From: Fibrobacter sp.
GTDB lineage: Bacteria > Fibrobacterota > Fibrobacteria > Fibrobacterales > Fibrobacteraceae
NCBI GenBank assembly: GCA_021443065.1
Contig: JABUUR010000184.1
Span: forward strand, 1 to 24,198
Direction of reading: 5' to 3'
DNA: 24,198 nucleotides
Positions 7,341 to 15,874 of the stretch are shown piece after piece. The notes beneath the pieces are model-generated. The model was not told the DNA's origin. It ran no database searches and worked only from the letters and a program-made list of their open reading frames with translations. Numbering within the stretch: the first letter of the stretch is position 1; the number at the start of each line of letters is the position of its first letter. The position numbers were made by a program, and so were the translations under genes.

Positions 7341-9986
7341 CTATTTACCGTAATGTTCCTTCAGGTCCATCAGGCACTGGAGCGCCTGCATGGGGGTCAT
7401 TTCTTCGGGGCGCAGGCGGCGAACCTCCTCCTTTAAAAGCAAGGTGCCTTCGTCGGGAGGGGCGAACAAGTCTACCTGGGGTTTCTCCTTGATTTTCTTG
7501 TTGGCGGCGTCGTCGCTGGGGTCAATCTTATGCTTTTCCAAACGCAGAAGAATCTTGCGTGCCCGGCGCAGCACGTTCACGGGGAGACCGGCCATTTCGG
7601 CCACGTGAATGCCGTAGCTGGAATCGCAGGCCCCTTCGAGAATCTTGTGGAGGAACAACAGTTTGTCGCCCTTTTCCTGCACGGCCACCTGGAAATTCCC
7701 TGCATGCTCGAGGCCTTCCACAAGGCCGGTCAGCTCGTGATAGTGGGTCGCAAACAAAGTAAGGGCGGCGCGGGCAGGTTCGTCGTGCAACGTCTCCACG
7801 ATGGCCCAGGCAATGGAAAGTCCGTCGAAGGTGCTGGTACCGCGGCCGATTTCGTCCAGCAGTACAAGGCTGTGGGCGGTAGCGTTACGCAAAATGTTCG
7901 CAGTCTCGATCATTTCCACCATGAAGGTGGAAAGCCCACGGCTCAGGCGGTCGCTGGCACCCACACGGGTAAAGATGCGGTCCACCACGCCGATGCGGGC
8001 GGACTCCGCCGGGACAAAACATCCGATTTGCGCCATCAGGACGATGAGGCCCGTTTGTCGCAGGTAGGTGGACTTACCCGCCATATTGGGGCCGGTAATG
8101 AGCATCAGTCGGGTGGCCTCGGGCGTAAGTTTCACATCGTTACTGATAAAATCCAGTTCCGGGTTCACCGCCACAATCACCGGATGGAAACCGTTCTTGA
8201 TTTCAATGCCGGAACCTTCGAAAACCTCGGGGCATACGTAATTGTACTTGCGTGCCGCACGGGCGAAACTGTACAGCGTATCTACGCGGGCGATGGCGTT
8301 TGCAATTTCCTGAAGTTCCGCACGCCAGGAGTTCACCCGGTCACGCAATTCGCAGAAAATCTTGTATTCCAGGGCATGGATGTTCACTTCAGCGTTGCTG
8401 ATGACCGATTCGCATTCCTTCATCTCGGGAGTGATGTAGCGCTCGGAATTCACCGTCGTCTGCTTGCGGATGTACTCGTCGGGAATGGGGTTTGCAGCCT
8501 TCGCCATGGCGGCGCGGGTCACCTCGATGTAGTAACCGAACACCTTGTTGTAGCCCACCTTCAGGCTTGCGATTCCCAGGCGATCCTTCTCACGGCTTTC
8601 CAGGGAGGCAATCCACTGGCGGCGTTCCTTGATGTCGGCGTTCATGGCATCCAGTTCCGCATTGGCGCCCTCGCGGATCATGCCGCCTTCGCGCACCGTC
8701 AAGGGCAGGTCGTCATTGAACTGGTTCAAGAGTTCCTCCCCACGACCCTGGGCCCGGACAAGGGCTTCACGCATAGGTTCAAAAATGGGGGAACGCAAGC
8801 CTTCCAGCACATCGGCAACCTTGGAAGCCTGGGAAAGGGAACGTCCCATCCCCGCAAGGTCACGGGCGTTGGCGCGGCCAGACCCTACGCGCCCCATCAG
8901 GCGTTCCATATCCAGAATGGAGGTGAGGGATTCCTTCAGTTCGTCGAGAGCCACCGGATTGTTGACCAGTTCCTCCACAGCCTCCTCGCGGGCCTTGATG
9001 CGGTCCACGGAAATCAGCGGGTGGCTCACCCAGTCCTTCAAGGTTCTTCCGCCCATGGCAGTCACAGTAAAATCAAGCACATAGCAAAGGGTGCTGCTCA
9101 AGTCGTCGGCGTTCAGCGGTCGTACAAGTTCCAGGTTGCGCAGGGTGGACGGGTCCAGCGTCATGTAGTCGTCCAGATTCAAAATTTCCAGCGCCGTAAA
9201 ATGGGACAGTTCCGACTTTTTCTGGTACATCAGGTACTGGAGCAGAGCCCCCGTCACCGCGGTTTCCTCGGGGCGGCCATCCAACCCAAGACCGTCCAAC
9301 GCCTCCACCTTGAAGTGGCTGAACAAAGTATCCCGGGCAGCCTCCTCGCCGAACTGGAAGGAGGGCAGTTCCGTCACCAGGATGTTCTCCGACTTTACCA
9401 AATCCATGACACCGGCCGGAATCACCGTACCCTCGGGCACGAGAATTTCCTTGGGCATGCGGCGGCAGAATTCACATTCGAAGGACTGGAAGGAACTCTT
9501 GCAAGTGGCAAGGTAGCCGGTGGTCACGTCGGCGATAGAAAATACGGCAGCCTCTTCAGAACCTTTTCCCTCGGACTTGTCCGTAAATTTGCCGGGAATG
9601 TAGGCACAAAGGTAGTTGGCCTCCTTGGCATCCAGGTTGGCCTCGTTCATGGCGGTGCCAGCGCTGATGATCTCCACGATGTCACGCTTGACGATGCCCT
9701 TGGCAAGTTTTGGGTCTTCCACCTGTTCGCAAATGGCCACACGATAGCCTGCGGCCACCATCTTGGGCACGTAACGTTCGGCGGCATGGTGCGGAAAACC
9801 GCAAAGGGGCGTTGCACCGGCGGCACCGTTGTTTCGAGAAGTCAAGGTAATGCCCAGGATCTTGGAGGCGATTACGGCATCCTCTTCGAAAAGTTCAAAG
9901 AAGTCGCCCATCCTAAAGAAAAGAATACAGCCAGGATTCTGCGCCTTGATGTCGTAATACTGCTGCATCAACGGAGTGCAAGCCAT
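7341..9986 (-). CDS. mutS: DNA mismatch repair protein MutS
   Basis: This full-length 881-residue MutS has the usual five-domain layout. The N-terminal mismatch-binding motif is present as GDFFELF (residues 27-33), with the F29-x-E31 pair that stacks on the mispaired base. The C-terminal ABC-type ATPase has Walker A GPNMAGKST at 632-640, Walker B LVLLDE ending at D711-E712, and the following signature segment GRGTSTFDG. The protein detects base mismatches and small loops after replication and recruits MutL. The start codon shares one base with the scpB stop (TAATG), and GGGAG lies 7 bases upstream inside scpB, so translation is likely coupled. No mutL is in the window. The extra C-terminal residues after the ATPase are the usual helical dimer/tetramer tail. 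Confidence 0.98.
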   Translation of the reverse strand: MACTPLMQQYYDIKAQNPGCILFFRMGDFFELFEEDAVIASKILGITLTSRNNGAAGATPLCGFPHHAAERYVPKMVAAGYRVAICEQVEDPKLAKGIVKRDIVEIISAGTAMNEANLDAKEANYLCAYIPGKFTDKSEGKGSEEAAVFSIADVTTGYLATCKSSFQSFECEFCRRMPKEILVPEGTVIPAGVMDLVKSENILVTELPSFQFGEEAARDTLFSHFKVEALDGLGLDGRPEETAVTGALLQYLMYQKKSELSHFTALEILNLDDYMTLDPSTLRNLELVRPLNADDLSSTLCYVLDFTVTAMGGRTLKDWVSHPLISVDRIKAREEAVEELVNNPVALDELKESLTSILDMERLMGRVGSGRANARDLAGMGRSLSQASKVADVLEGLRSPIFEPMREALVRAQGRGEELLNQFNDDLPLTVREGGMIREGANAELDAMNADIKERRQWIASLESREKDRLGIASLKVGYNKVFGYYIEVTRAAMAKAANPIPDEYIRKQTTVNSERYITPEMKECESVISNAEVNIHALEYKIFCELRDRVNSWRAELQEIANAIARVDTLYSFARAARKYNYVCPEVFEGSGIEIKNGFHPVIVAVNPELDFISNDVKLTPEATRLMLITGPNMAGKSTYLRQTGLIVLMAQIGCFVPAESARIGVVDRIFTRVGASDRLSRGLSTFMVEMIETANILRNATAHSLVLLDEIGRGTSTFDGLSIAWAIVETLHDEPARAALTLFATHYHELTGLVEGLEHAGNFQVAVQEKGDKLLFLHKILEGACDSSYGIHVAEMAGLPVNVLRRARKILLRLEKHKIDPSDDAANKKIKEKPQVDLFAPPDEGTLLLKEEVRRLRPEEMTPMQALQCLMDLKEHYGK

Positions 9987-10693
9987 TACAAATCTCCCAT
10001 GGAAAGTTCAATCTGGTCCGGATTTTCGTCAGGTTCCTTAGGTTCCTCCACAGCGACTGACTCCGGCTTGGCATACTGGGGCACCAGGGCTCCCGCTTCC
10101 AGAAGTTCGCTGAATTCGCGAAGGCGGGGCAAGTCCTCGGGAATGCGGTTGATGCCAAAGTACTTCATGAATTCCTGGGTGGTCACGTAGGTGTAGGGGT
10201 TGCCCACAGTCTCTGCACGGGCACCCAGGGCAATAAAGCGCTTGTCCAGCAAGTTTCGGATAGGGCCGTCCGCCGAAGAAACACCGCGGACCTGTTCGAT
10301 GGCGGCCTTGGTAATGGGCTGCTGGTAGGCAATCACCGCCAACGTCTCCAACGCGGCCTGGCTCAAGCGGCGGGCATTCACCTCGGGGAACAACTTGCGC
10401 ACCCAGGGGTAGTACTTGGCACGGGTGCGAAAACGATAACCTCCGGCCTGCTCCACAATTTCAAAGGGAGAATTAATCTTGTTCAAGGAGTCGTTTGCGG
10501 CAATGAGCGCGTCGGAAACCAGACGGGCATCCAAGAAATCCCCCAGGATTTCGCGAAGTTTTTTCAAGGTCACCACATCCGGAGACGCAAAAACCAAAGC
10601 CTGAATAATGCGGGCAAGGTCCTCCTGGCTTTCAACCTTGGGAAGTTCTGCAGATTCTTCGGCCAATTCATCTAAGTTCTGATCTTCTGCCAT
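9986..10693 (-). CDS. scpB: Segregation and condensation protein B (ScpB)
   Basis: This 235-residue protein matches ScpB: two winged-helix domains, with conserved segments ALVFASPDVVTLKKL near the N-terminus, RRLSQAALETLAVIAYQQP in the middle, then EQVRGVSSAD and YVTTQEFMKYFGI. ScpB dimers bind the kleisin ScpA and with SMC form the bacterial condensin that organises and separates chromosomes. scpA is usually the adjacent gene, but here it is not in the window, so it must lie elsewhere. The N-terminus (first 22 residues) and the C-terminal 40 residues are acidic and probably disordered. It ends inside the mutS start codon (one-base overlap) and follows proB by 50 bases on the same strand. The ribosome-binding site before the ATG is weak. 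Confidence 0.95.
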   Translation of the reverse strand: MAEDQNLDELAEESAELPKVESQEDLARIIQALVFASPDVVTLKKLREILGDFLDARLVSDALIAANDSLNKINSPFEIVEQAGGYRFRTRAKYYPWVRKLFPEVNARRLSQAALETLAVIAYQQPITKAAIEQVRGVSSADGPIRNLLDKRFIALGARAETVGNPYTYVTTQEFMKYFGINRIPEDLPRLREFSELLEAGALVPQYAKPESVAVEEPKEPDENPDQIELSMGDL

Positions 10694-10743
10694 AATTCAA
10701 CTCACAAGTTAAGGTTTCGCTAAAAGAGCATCGAATTTTCGCT

Positions 10744-11883
10744 TTAAAAAACAACCAAATCGTTCTTGTGGACAAGTTCGTCGGCCACGTCCTTTCCCAG
10801 CAGGGCGTGGATTTCGGAAGTCTTCCTGTGGAGCACCAGCTTGAGGGTTTCGCTGTCGAACTTCGCCACCCCGCGGGCGACGGCCTCCCCCTTTTCGCTC
10901 AATACCTCGATCAAATCACCCTTGTCGAAATGCTTCTTCACGGAAACAACCCCCACGGGCAAAAGACTGGAATGCTTTTCCCGCAAGGCCTTCACGCCGC
11001 CCTCGTCCACCACCACGCTACCCCGGGGAGTGGTCACGAAACTGAGCCAACGCTGGCGGCTGTTCAACTTCTTCTTGGAACCTACGAACAAGGTGCCCTC
11101 GGCCTGTTCCAGAATCACCTCATGGGGCAGCACCCGCATGCCGCAGGCCAAAAAGGCGTTGCAGCCGCTCTTGGTCACGTTCCGGATAGCTTCAAGCTTA
11201 CTGCGCATGCCGCCGGTACTTACCGCAGACCCCGCCTCGCCGGGCTTGCCCGCAAGCGCCAAAATCGCAGGCGTAATCTCGGGCACAAACCGCAACAGCC
11301 GCGCATCGGGATTCTTCTTGGGGTTGTCGTCAAAAAGGCCGTCCTCGTCGGTAAAGATCAAAAGCAAGTCCGCATCCAAGAACAGAGCCACGTCGCTGCT
11401 CAGCTTGTCGTTGTCCCCCACCTTGATTTCCGCCACCGCCAAGGAATCGTTTTCGTTGATGATAGGCACTATCTTTCGGGCAAGCATGGCCTTGATGGTG
11501 TTCTGCAAATTCTTGTAGCGGCCACGGTCGCGGAAGTCCTCCGCGGACAAAAGAATCTGGCCCACCGAAAGTTGACACCAACGAAACATCTCCCGATAAG
11601 CGTACATCAGGTCGATCTGCCCCACGGCGGCGCAAGCCTGCTTCTCGGCAATGACCGTAGGCTTTTCCTTGTAGCCCAGCTGGCTCATGCCGGTACCCAC
11701 CGCGCCCGAAGTCACAATGACCACTTCTTTCCCCGCCTCCATCAGCCGCGCCACGGAATCCGCAAGCTTCTGGATATAACGGGTGCGGACTCCGCCTTTC
11801 TCGGAATCCACCAAAATGCGGGACCCGATCTTCACCACGATGCGGCGGGACTCGTTCAAGATGTTCTTTCTCAATTCACTCAT
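10744..11883 (-). CDS. proB: Glutamate 5-kinase (ProB) with C-terminal PUA domain
   Basis: This 379-residue enzyme catalyses the first step of proline synthesis, phosphorylating L-glutamate to glutamyl 5-phosphate with ATP in the cytoplasm. The amino-acid kinase domain (about 1-265) shows VVKIGSRIL, VTSGAVGTG, NENDSLAVAE, TDEDGLFDDNP and VSTGGMRSK, all at the expected places for substrate, nucleotide and product sites. A PUA domain (about 285-365, starting around GSVVVDEGG) follows, as in E. coli ProB, where feedback inhibition by proline is known. proA is not adjacent. The ATG at 11883 is unusual because no purine-rich ribosome-binding site precedes it; an array of 7-base repeats runs directly into the start codon. 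The protein N-terminus matches the family without needing another start, so the ATG is kept. Confidence 0.96.
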   Translation of the reverse strand: MSELRKNILNESRRIVVKIGSRILVDSEKGGVRTRYIQKLADSVARLMEAGKEVVIVTSGAVGTGMSQLGYKEKPTVIAEKQACAAVGQIDLMYAYREMFRWCQLSVGQILLSAEDFRDRGRYKNLQNTIKAMLARKIVPIINENDSLAVAEIKVGDNDKLSSDVALFLDADLLLIFTDEDGLFDDNPKKNPDARLLRFVPEITPAILALAGKPGEAGSAVSTGGMRSKLEAIRNVTKSGCNAFLACGMRVLPHEVILEQAEGTLFVGSKKKLNSRQRWLSFVTTPRGSVVVDEGGVKALREKHSSLLPVGVVSVKKHFDKGDLIEVLSEKGEAVARGVAKFDSETLKLVLHRKTSEIHALLGKDVADELVHKNDLVVF

Positions 11884-11966
11884 TTTCAGTTATCGGTTGT
11901 CAGTTTTCAGTTATCGGTTATCGGTTGTCGGTTGTCGGTTATCGGTTGTCAGTTTTCGGGTTTCAG
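11883..11966. repeat. Tandem heptamer array (12 units, consensus TTDTCRG) at the proB start
   Basis: Twelve consecutive 7-base units with no insertion or deletion: consensus TT(A/G/T)TC(A/G)G on the plus strand, or CYGAHAA in the proB sense. Variation is almost confined to the third and sixth bases; the unit most distant from proB begins with G. The first unit uses the last base of the proB start codon, so the array fills the whole immediate 5' region of proB. It lies within the 140-base gap between the rapA stop and proB. The remaining bases (11967-12023) hold a T-run on the plus strand and a GC-rich stretch without a clear promoter or terminator. Confidence 0.93.
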
Positions 11967-12023
11967 GTTCTTTTTTTGGTTCCTACGCGGGGGTAGCTCT
12001 CGCAGCGCGGTATATCTCCGGAT

Positions 12024-15008
12024 CTATCTGCATACAAGCAGGCGGATTGCGTCCAGACGCAACTGCGGGTTGGAAATAGTCTTTTTCCAGTCCTGGACAT
12101 TCTTGCGAAGCTGCTTCAACTGCTCGTTGTTGCCCGCCTTGCCACGCATCATCAACAAGTGGTTCATGCGCTGGTATTCCTGCTCCGCACGGCATTCCAC
12201 CGCAGCGGCCGCCTGCTCGGCAAGTTCCTTCGCCTGGGCCGTCGCACTGCGTCGGGCAATGGCAAGGCCGTCCTTGCTGAAATACTTGAGAGTCAAGTTC
12301 ACCGCGGCATTCCCCTGGGGAACAGGCACATCCTTGAAACTTGCGCAGGCAAGGTCAGCAGCCTTTTCGCTCAAGTCTTCGCCACCGGGGTTCACAAGCA
12401 CCGTAATGTAGCGGGGCCCCGCCAAGTCGGACACGCCCCACTCCTCGGAAATCGCAAAATCCACCGCAAAGTTGTACTGCATGATCAAGCCCCGCATACC
12501 GGAATTCTGCCAGATGTTGCAGGCAACCGCCCCCTTGTCCAGCGACGTTTCGTAATCCAGCACCCCCTGGGACAGCGGGTGTTCCAGGCTCACGAAATCC
12601 ACCTCGTCGTGGACCATGGCCACGTCGCGATCGAAGGTAACGGTAAGGCTGGAGGCGTCGCTATAGCGGGCATCGTCATCGCCGCCGCCGGCACCCTCCT
12701 CGAAATTGCCCACTTCCTGGACCACACGGCCACCGGCGCTGCTGCTGCCGGGAATACCGCCCACGGTCTCGGGCATGCCCGGCACGGAACCCGCCTCCAC
12801 CTGGGTACCCATGGTCACAACGAAACAACCCGGGATCTTGCTCTTTTCAATTTCAAGCCCCCGTTCCATCAGGGAATCGAACACCAGCGTCTGCAGGTCC
12901 TGCACCGCATCCACCCGCTCGATTTCCTCGATGATTTCCCTCGCTTTTTCGGGATTGCGGGAATTGAATTCCAGCAGGCGGTCGCGGCCCTTCTCGATAT
13001 TCTTGCGCATGGCCTCGCAGTCCTTTTTAACCTGCGGGATCACCTTGTCCACAAAATGCTTCAGCAGGGGGCCCGGCTCGGCCAATGCCGCAATCAGTTC
13101 GTCTGTATATTTCAAGAACAACTCGCCACCGCTCATCATGGGGGTACCGAAGGCGTTCAGGCCGTTGTGGTACCAGCGGAACATGACCTCCTGTCCGGAG
13201 CCCTTCACGTAGGGCACATGAATAATGATGTCCTTGGTCTGGCCGATACGGTCAAGGCGTCCAATGCGCTGTTCCACCAGGGAGGCGTCCAAGGGCAGGT
13301 CGAACAAAATCAGGTGGTGGGCAAACTGGAAATTGCGACCTTCGGAACCGATTTCGGAGGCAATCAAAAGATTCGCACCGTTGTCCCTGCTAAAGTTCGC
13401 CGCGGCCTTGTCGCGGGCCATGATGGTCATGTTCTCGTGGAACATGGAGAAGGCCCCCTCGCCCATGTATTCGGTCAGCAGCACTTCCAGGGCAAGCACC
13501 ACGTCCATGGACTCGCAAATCAAGAGAACCTTGTCGCCCTTGTGCTCCTTGAGAAACTTCTTGAGCCATACGAAACGCTCGTCCAAGGCCCACGCATCGG
13601 AGAACTTGGTGCAGAGCAAGCCATTTTCCTGGATGTCCGTAGACATGTCCAGGTCCTGTTCCGCGGCGGCATTCACCATGTCGCGATAACTGGGATTGGG
13701 CTCCAGGGCTACCTCGTCAAGTACACGCTTGGGGAAACCGCCCACGCCCTTTCGGGTATTGCGGAAAACCACGGAGCCGGTACCTACCGCATCCACAATG
13801 CGGCGGATCCATTCGTCCGCCGACATGGACTTTGCGCTCTCCTGTTCCAGCCAGGGGCGTATGATGGACTTCTTGGGGACAATTTCGTTCAGGTCGTCCC
13901 AACTCATCTGCTGGCCCGGATCTGTGGGCAACTTGTTCAGTTCGTTCACCAACTTGCGGTAGGCGTCCTGATCCTTGATAAAGGACACGTAGTCGGCAAA
14001 GCGGACAGGGTCGAGCATCTTCAGGCGGTTGAACTGGGATTCCGGATGGAACTGCAGCGGGGTACCCGTCAAAAGCAGGACACCCTTTGAACGCTTAAGA
14101 ACCGCATTGGCCAAAATGTATTCGTGACTGGTAAAGCCGTCTTCGCATACCAGGTGGTGGGCCTCGTCGATAATGGTCATGTCCCATTCGGTGTCCAGCA
14201 GATCTTCGATCAGGGCAGGCTGCGTCACCAGGAAATCGATGGAGCAGATAACGTCGTTTGCAAGTTTGAAAGGATTGGGGCGGTCGTCGTCATCTACGAA
14301 CAAGCCCTTGATAAAGCCTTCGTCCACCAGGGTAAACAGGTGGTTGAAGCGGCGTTTCATTTCAACGAGCCACTGATGCTTCAGAGTCTCGGGCACGATA
14401 ATCAAGGTGCGGGTAATGCGTCCGCGGGCCTTGAGGGCGTGCCAGATCATGCCGGCTTCAATGGTCTTTCCAAGGCCCACTTCGTCGGACAACATCAGGC
14501 GGGGCAATGCGGAACTGGAGCATGCCCTGTGGCAAAGGTAATACTGGTGGGGGATCTTGCTTACCCGGGGGCCGATCATGCCGCGCACCGGCGAAGACAC
14601 CCACTTGCAGGAAAGGCCCATGGCCGTCTCTCGACGCTTGAACTGGGACCCGTCGGAAAGTTGGTTTTCCATAAGGGCCCTGAACAAGTCCGCAGGGCGT
14701 GCAATGGAAATCTTGGCGGCCAGTTCCGACTCCTTGATGGTACGACCGGCGCGCCCTTCGTAGACCACGAGGCCGTCTAATTCCTTGACATTTTCGATGG
14801 TAAAGGAAACTCCCTTCTCGCTTTTTGCGGTTTCGCCCTGTGCAAGGACAAAGCGGTCCACGGGGGCAGTCTCTACGCGATATAAACGAATGTCATTCAC
14901 CGCAGGGAAAGAAATTTTAACAATACGGTCCTGGACTTCTGCGACTATACCAAGCCCCAGACCAGGTTCCGATTGACTTACATAGCGTTGGCCAATCTTA
15001 AAATACAT
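12024..15008 (-). CDS. rapA: RNA polymerase-associated SWI2/SNF2 ATPase RapA
   Basis: This 994-residue protein matches RapA in length (E. coli 968) and from its first residues: MYFKIGQRYVSQSEPGLGLG parallels the E. coli start, followed by the two Tudor-like N-terminal domains. The SNF2 core has Walker A GLGKT at 178-182, DEAH at 281-284, LLLTGTPLQ, and motif VI QRIGRLDRIGQT at 580-591. About 400 C-terminal residues carry the RapA-specific region, with a Gly/Ser-rich acidic stretch near 760-790. RapA recycles stalled or post-termination RNA polymerase. The second ATG of the ATGATG pair was chosen: AGGAGG (15013-15018) is only 1 base from the first ATG but 4 from the second, and the E. coli alignment agrees. 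It is divergent from the GYF/RDD gene across 64 bases and is the first gene of a minus-strand block. Confidence 0.94.
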   Translation of the reverse strand: MYFKIGQRYVSQSEPGLGLGIVAEVQDRIVKISFPAVNDIRLYRVETAPVDRFVLAQGETAKSEKGVSFTIENVKELDGLVVYEGRAGRTIKESELAAKISIARPADLFRALMENQLSDGSQFKRRETAMGLSCKWVSSPVRGMIGPRVSKIPHQYYLCHRACSSSALPRLMLSDEVGLGKTIEAGMIWHALKARGRITRTLIIVPETLKHQWLVEMKRRFNHLFTLVDEGFIKGLFVDDDDRPNPFKLANDVICSIDFLVTQPALIEDLLDTEWDMTIIDEAHHLVCEDGFTSHEYILANAVLKRSKGVLLLTGTPLQFHPESQFNRLKMLDPVRFADYVSFIKDQDAYRKLVNELNKLPTDPGQQMSWDDLNEIVPKKSIIRPWLEQESAKSMSADEWIRRIVDAVGTGSVVFRNTRKGVGGFPKRVLDEVALEPNPSYRDMVNAAAEQDLDMSTDIQENGLLCTKFSDAWALDERFVWLKKFLKEHKGDKVLLICESMDVVLALEVLLTEYMGEGAFSMFHENMTIMARDKAAANFSRDNGANLLIASEIGSEGRNFQFAHHLILFDLPLDASLVEQRIGRLDRIGQTKDIIIHVPYVKGSGQEVMFRWYHNGLNAFGTPMMSGGELFLKYTDELIAALAEPGPLLKHFVDKVIPQVKKDCEAMRKNIEKGRDRLLEFNSRNPEKAREIIEEIERVDAVQDLQTLVFDSLMERGLEIEKSKIPGCFVVTMGTQVEAGSVPGMPETVGGIPGSSSAGGRVVQEVGNFEEGAGGGDDDARYSDASSLTVTFDRDVAMVHDEVDFVSLEHPLSQGVLDYETSLDKGAVACNIWQNSGMRGLIMQYNFAVDFAISEEWGVSDLAGPRYITVLVNPGGEDLSEKAADLACASFKDVPVPQGNAAVNLTLKYFSKDGLAIARRSATAQAKELAEQAAAAVECRAEQEYQRMNHLLMMRGKAGNNEQLKQLRKNVQDWKKTISNPQLRLDAIRLLVCR

Positions 15009-15072
15009 CATACCTCCTAAAGTTAGTTTATTTTTGCGCACACGGCTTTGGATTTACTACATTGTACCCTGT

Positions 15073-15855
15073 ATGACTTGGTATTACATAGATGAATCCG
15101 TAACTGTTGGAGACCGCCGCAAGGGTCCTTATACTATCGATGAAATTAAAGATTTTGTCAAATCCGGCCAGGTAAAAAGCGAAACCCTGGTGTGGCATTC
15201 GGGCATGGAAAACTGGGTACGATGGCAAGACACCCAGGAATCCAAGGGCGAATCCTCGGAACCGTCCACAGAAAACCTTAACGACGAAGAGCAGATCAAG
15301 GCCGCCCTGGAAGCCATCATAGAGGAGCACAAGGGGCAAAAACGCTACGCAGGTTTCCTTATCCGCGGTGCAGCCTGCCTGGTAGACAATTTCATTCTGG
15401 CAGCGGCAGGCATCGTCCTTTACATCGTTTTAGGAGCCTTGCAACTTATCGACACCGCAGCCATCGGTCAGGCCATGACCGCCTACGTCAACAGCCAAAG
15501 CACCGAGGCCATGAACGAAGTATTCGGTGCCCCGGGCATGACTCTTCTCCTGTCCATCTGGGGGATTTTGCAGGCCGCCTACTTCATCATTTTCACTGCC
15601 ATTTTTTCTGCCACACCGGGCAAGACCCTGTTCAACCTCCATGTAGAAATCAACGGCGACAAGAACGTAGGCTGGCTCGTAAGCACCTTGCGGTACGTGG
15701 CAAGCCTGTTCACCCAGACCACCCTGATGTTCTACGGCATCGGCTACCTGATCGTAATGCTCGACCCCAAGCGCAGGGCGCTACACGACTGGGTTGCAAG
15801 GACAAGCGTCGTGTACCAGCGCAGGCCTGCAACCGTGAGCAAAAAAAAGATTTAA
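15073..15855 (+). CDS. GYF_2-RDD family membrane protein
   Basis: This 260-residue protein has two parts. Residues 1-52 form a GYF_2-type domain: WYYIDE, GPYTIDEIKDFVKSGQV, LVWHSGMENWVRW. A charged Glu-rich linker follows (53-90). Residues 91-246 are an RDD membrane domain, with R98 and D105 in the first helix, further helices around 155-178 and 202-230, TPGKTLFNLHV after the second segment, and the RRALHDWVARTSVVY ending. RDD proteins are widespread and poorly understood; some affect ion transport. GYF_2 domains are thought to bind proline-rich or other peptides. The ATG at 15073 was chosen because it starts the GYF domain directly; no clear ribosome-binding site precedes it. murA begins 19 bases after its stop, so the two are likely one transcript. 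The call is architectural only. Confidence 0.87.
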   Translation: MTWYYIDESVTVGDRRKGPYTIDEIKDFVKSGQVKSETLVWHSGMENWVRWQDTQESKGESSEPSTENLNDEEQIKAALEAIIEEHKGQKRYAGFLIRGAACLVDNFILAAAGIVLYIVLGALQLIDTAAIGQAMTAYVNSQSTEAMNEVFGAPGMTLLLSIWGILQAAYFIIFTAIFSATPGKTLFNLHVEINGDKNVGWLVSTLRYVASLFTQTTLMFYGIGYLIVMLDPKRRALHDWVARTSVVYQRRPATVSKKKI

Positions 15856-15874
15856 AAATCCAGAGATAATTTGT

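Noticed and set aside
7530..10190. A very long open frame on the plus strand opposite mutS and scpB
   Set aside because: It is the antisense shadow of two clear genes in GC-rich DNA; its translation is rich in His and Gly with no domain, and it has no ribosome-binding site. The same holds for long open frames opposite lplT-aas, proB/rapA and tolB.
11883..11966. Possible CRISPR array
   Set aside because: The 7-bp units are directly adjacent with no unique spacers and no cas gene is near; the 23-bp repeat at 17194-17239 is likewise contiguous.
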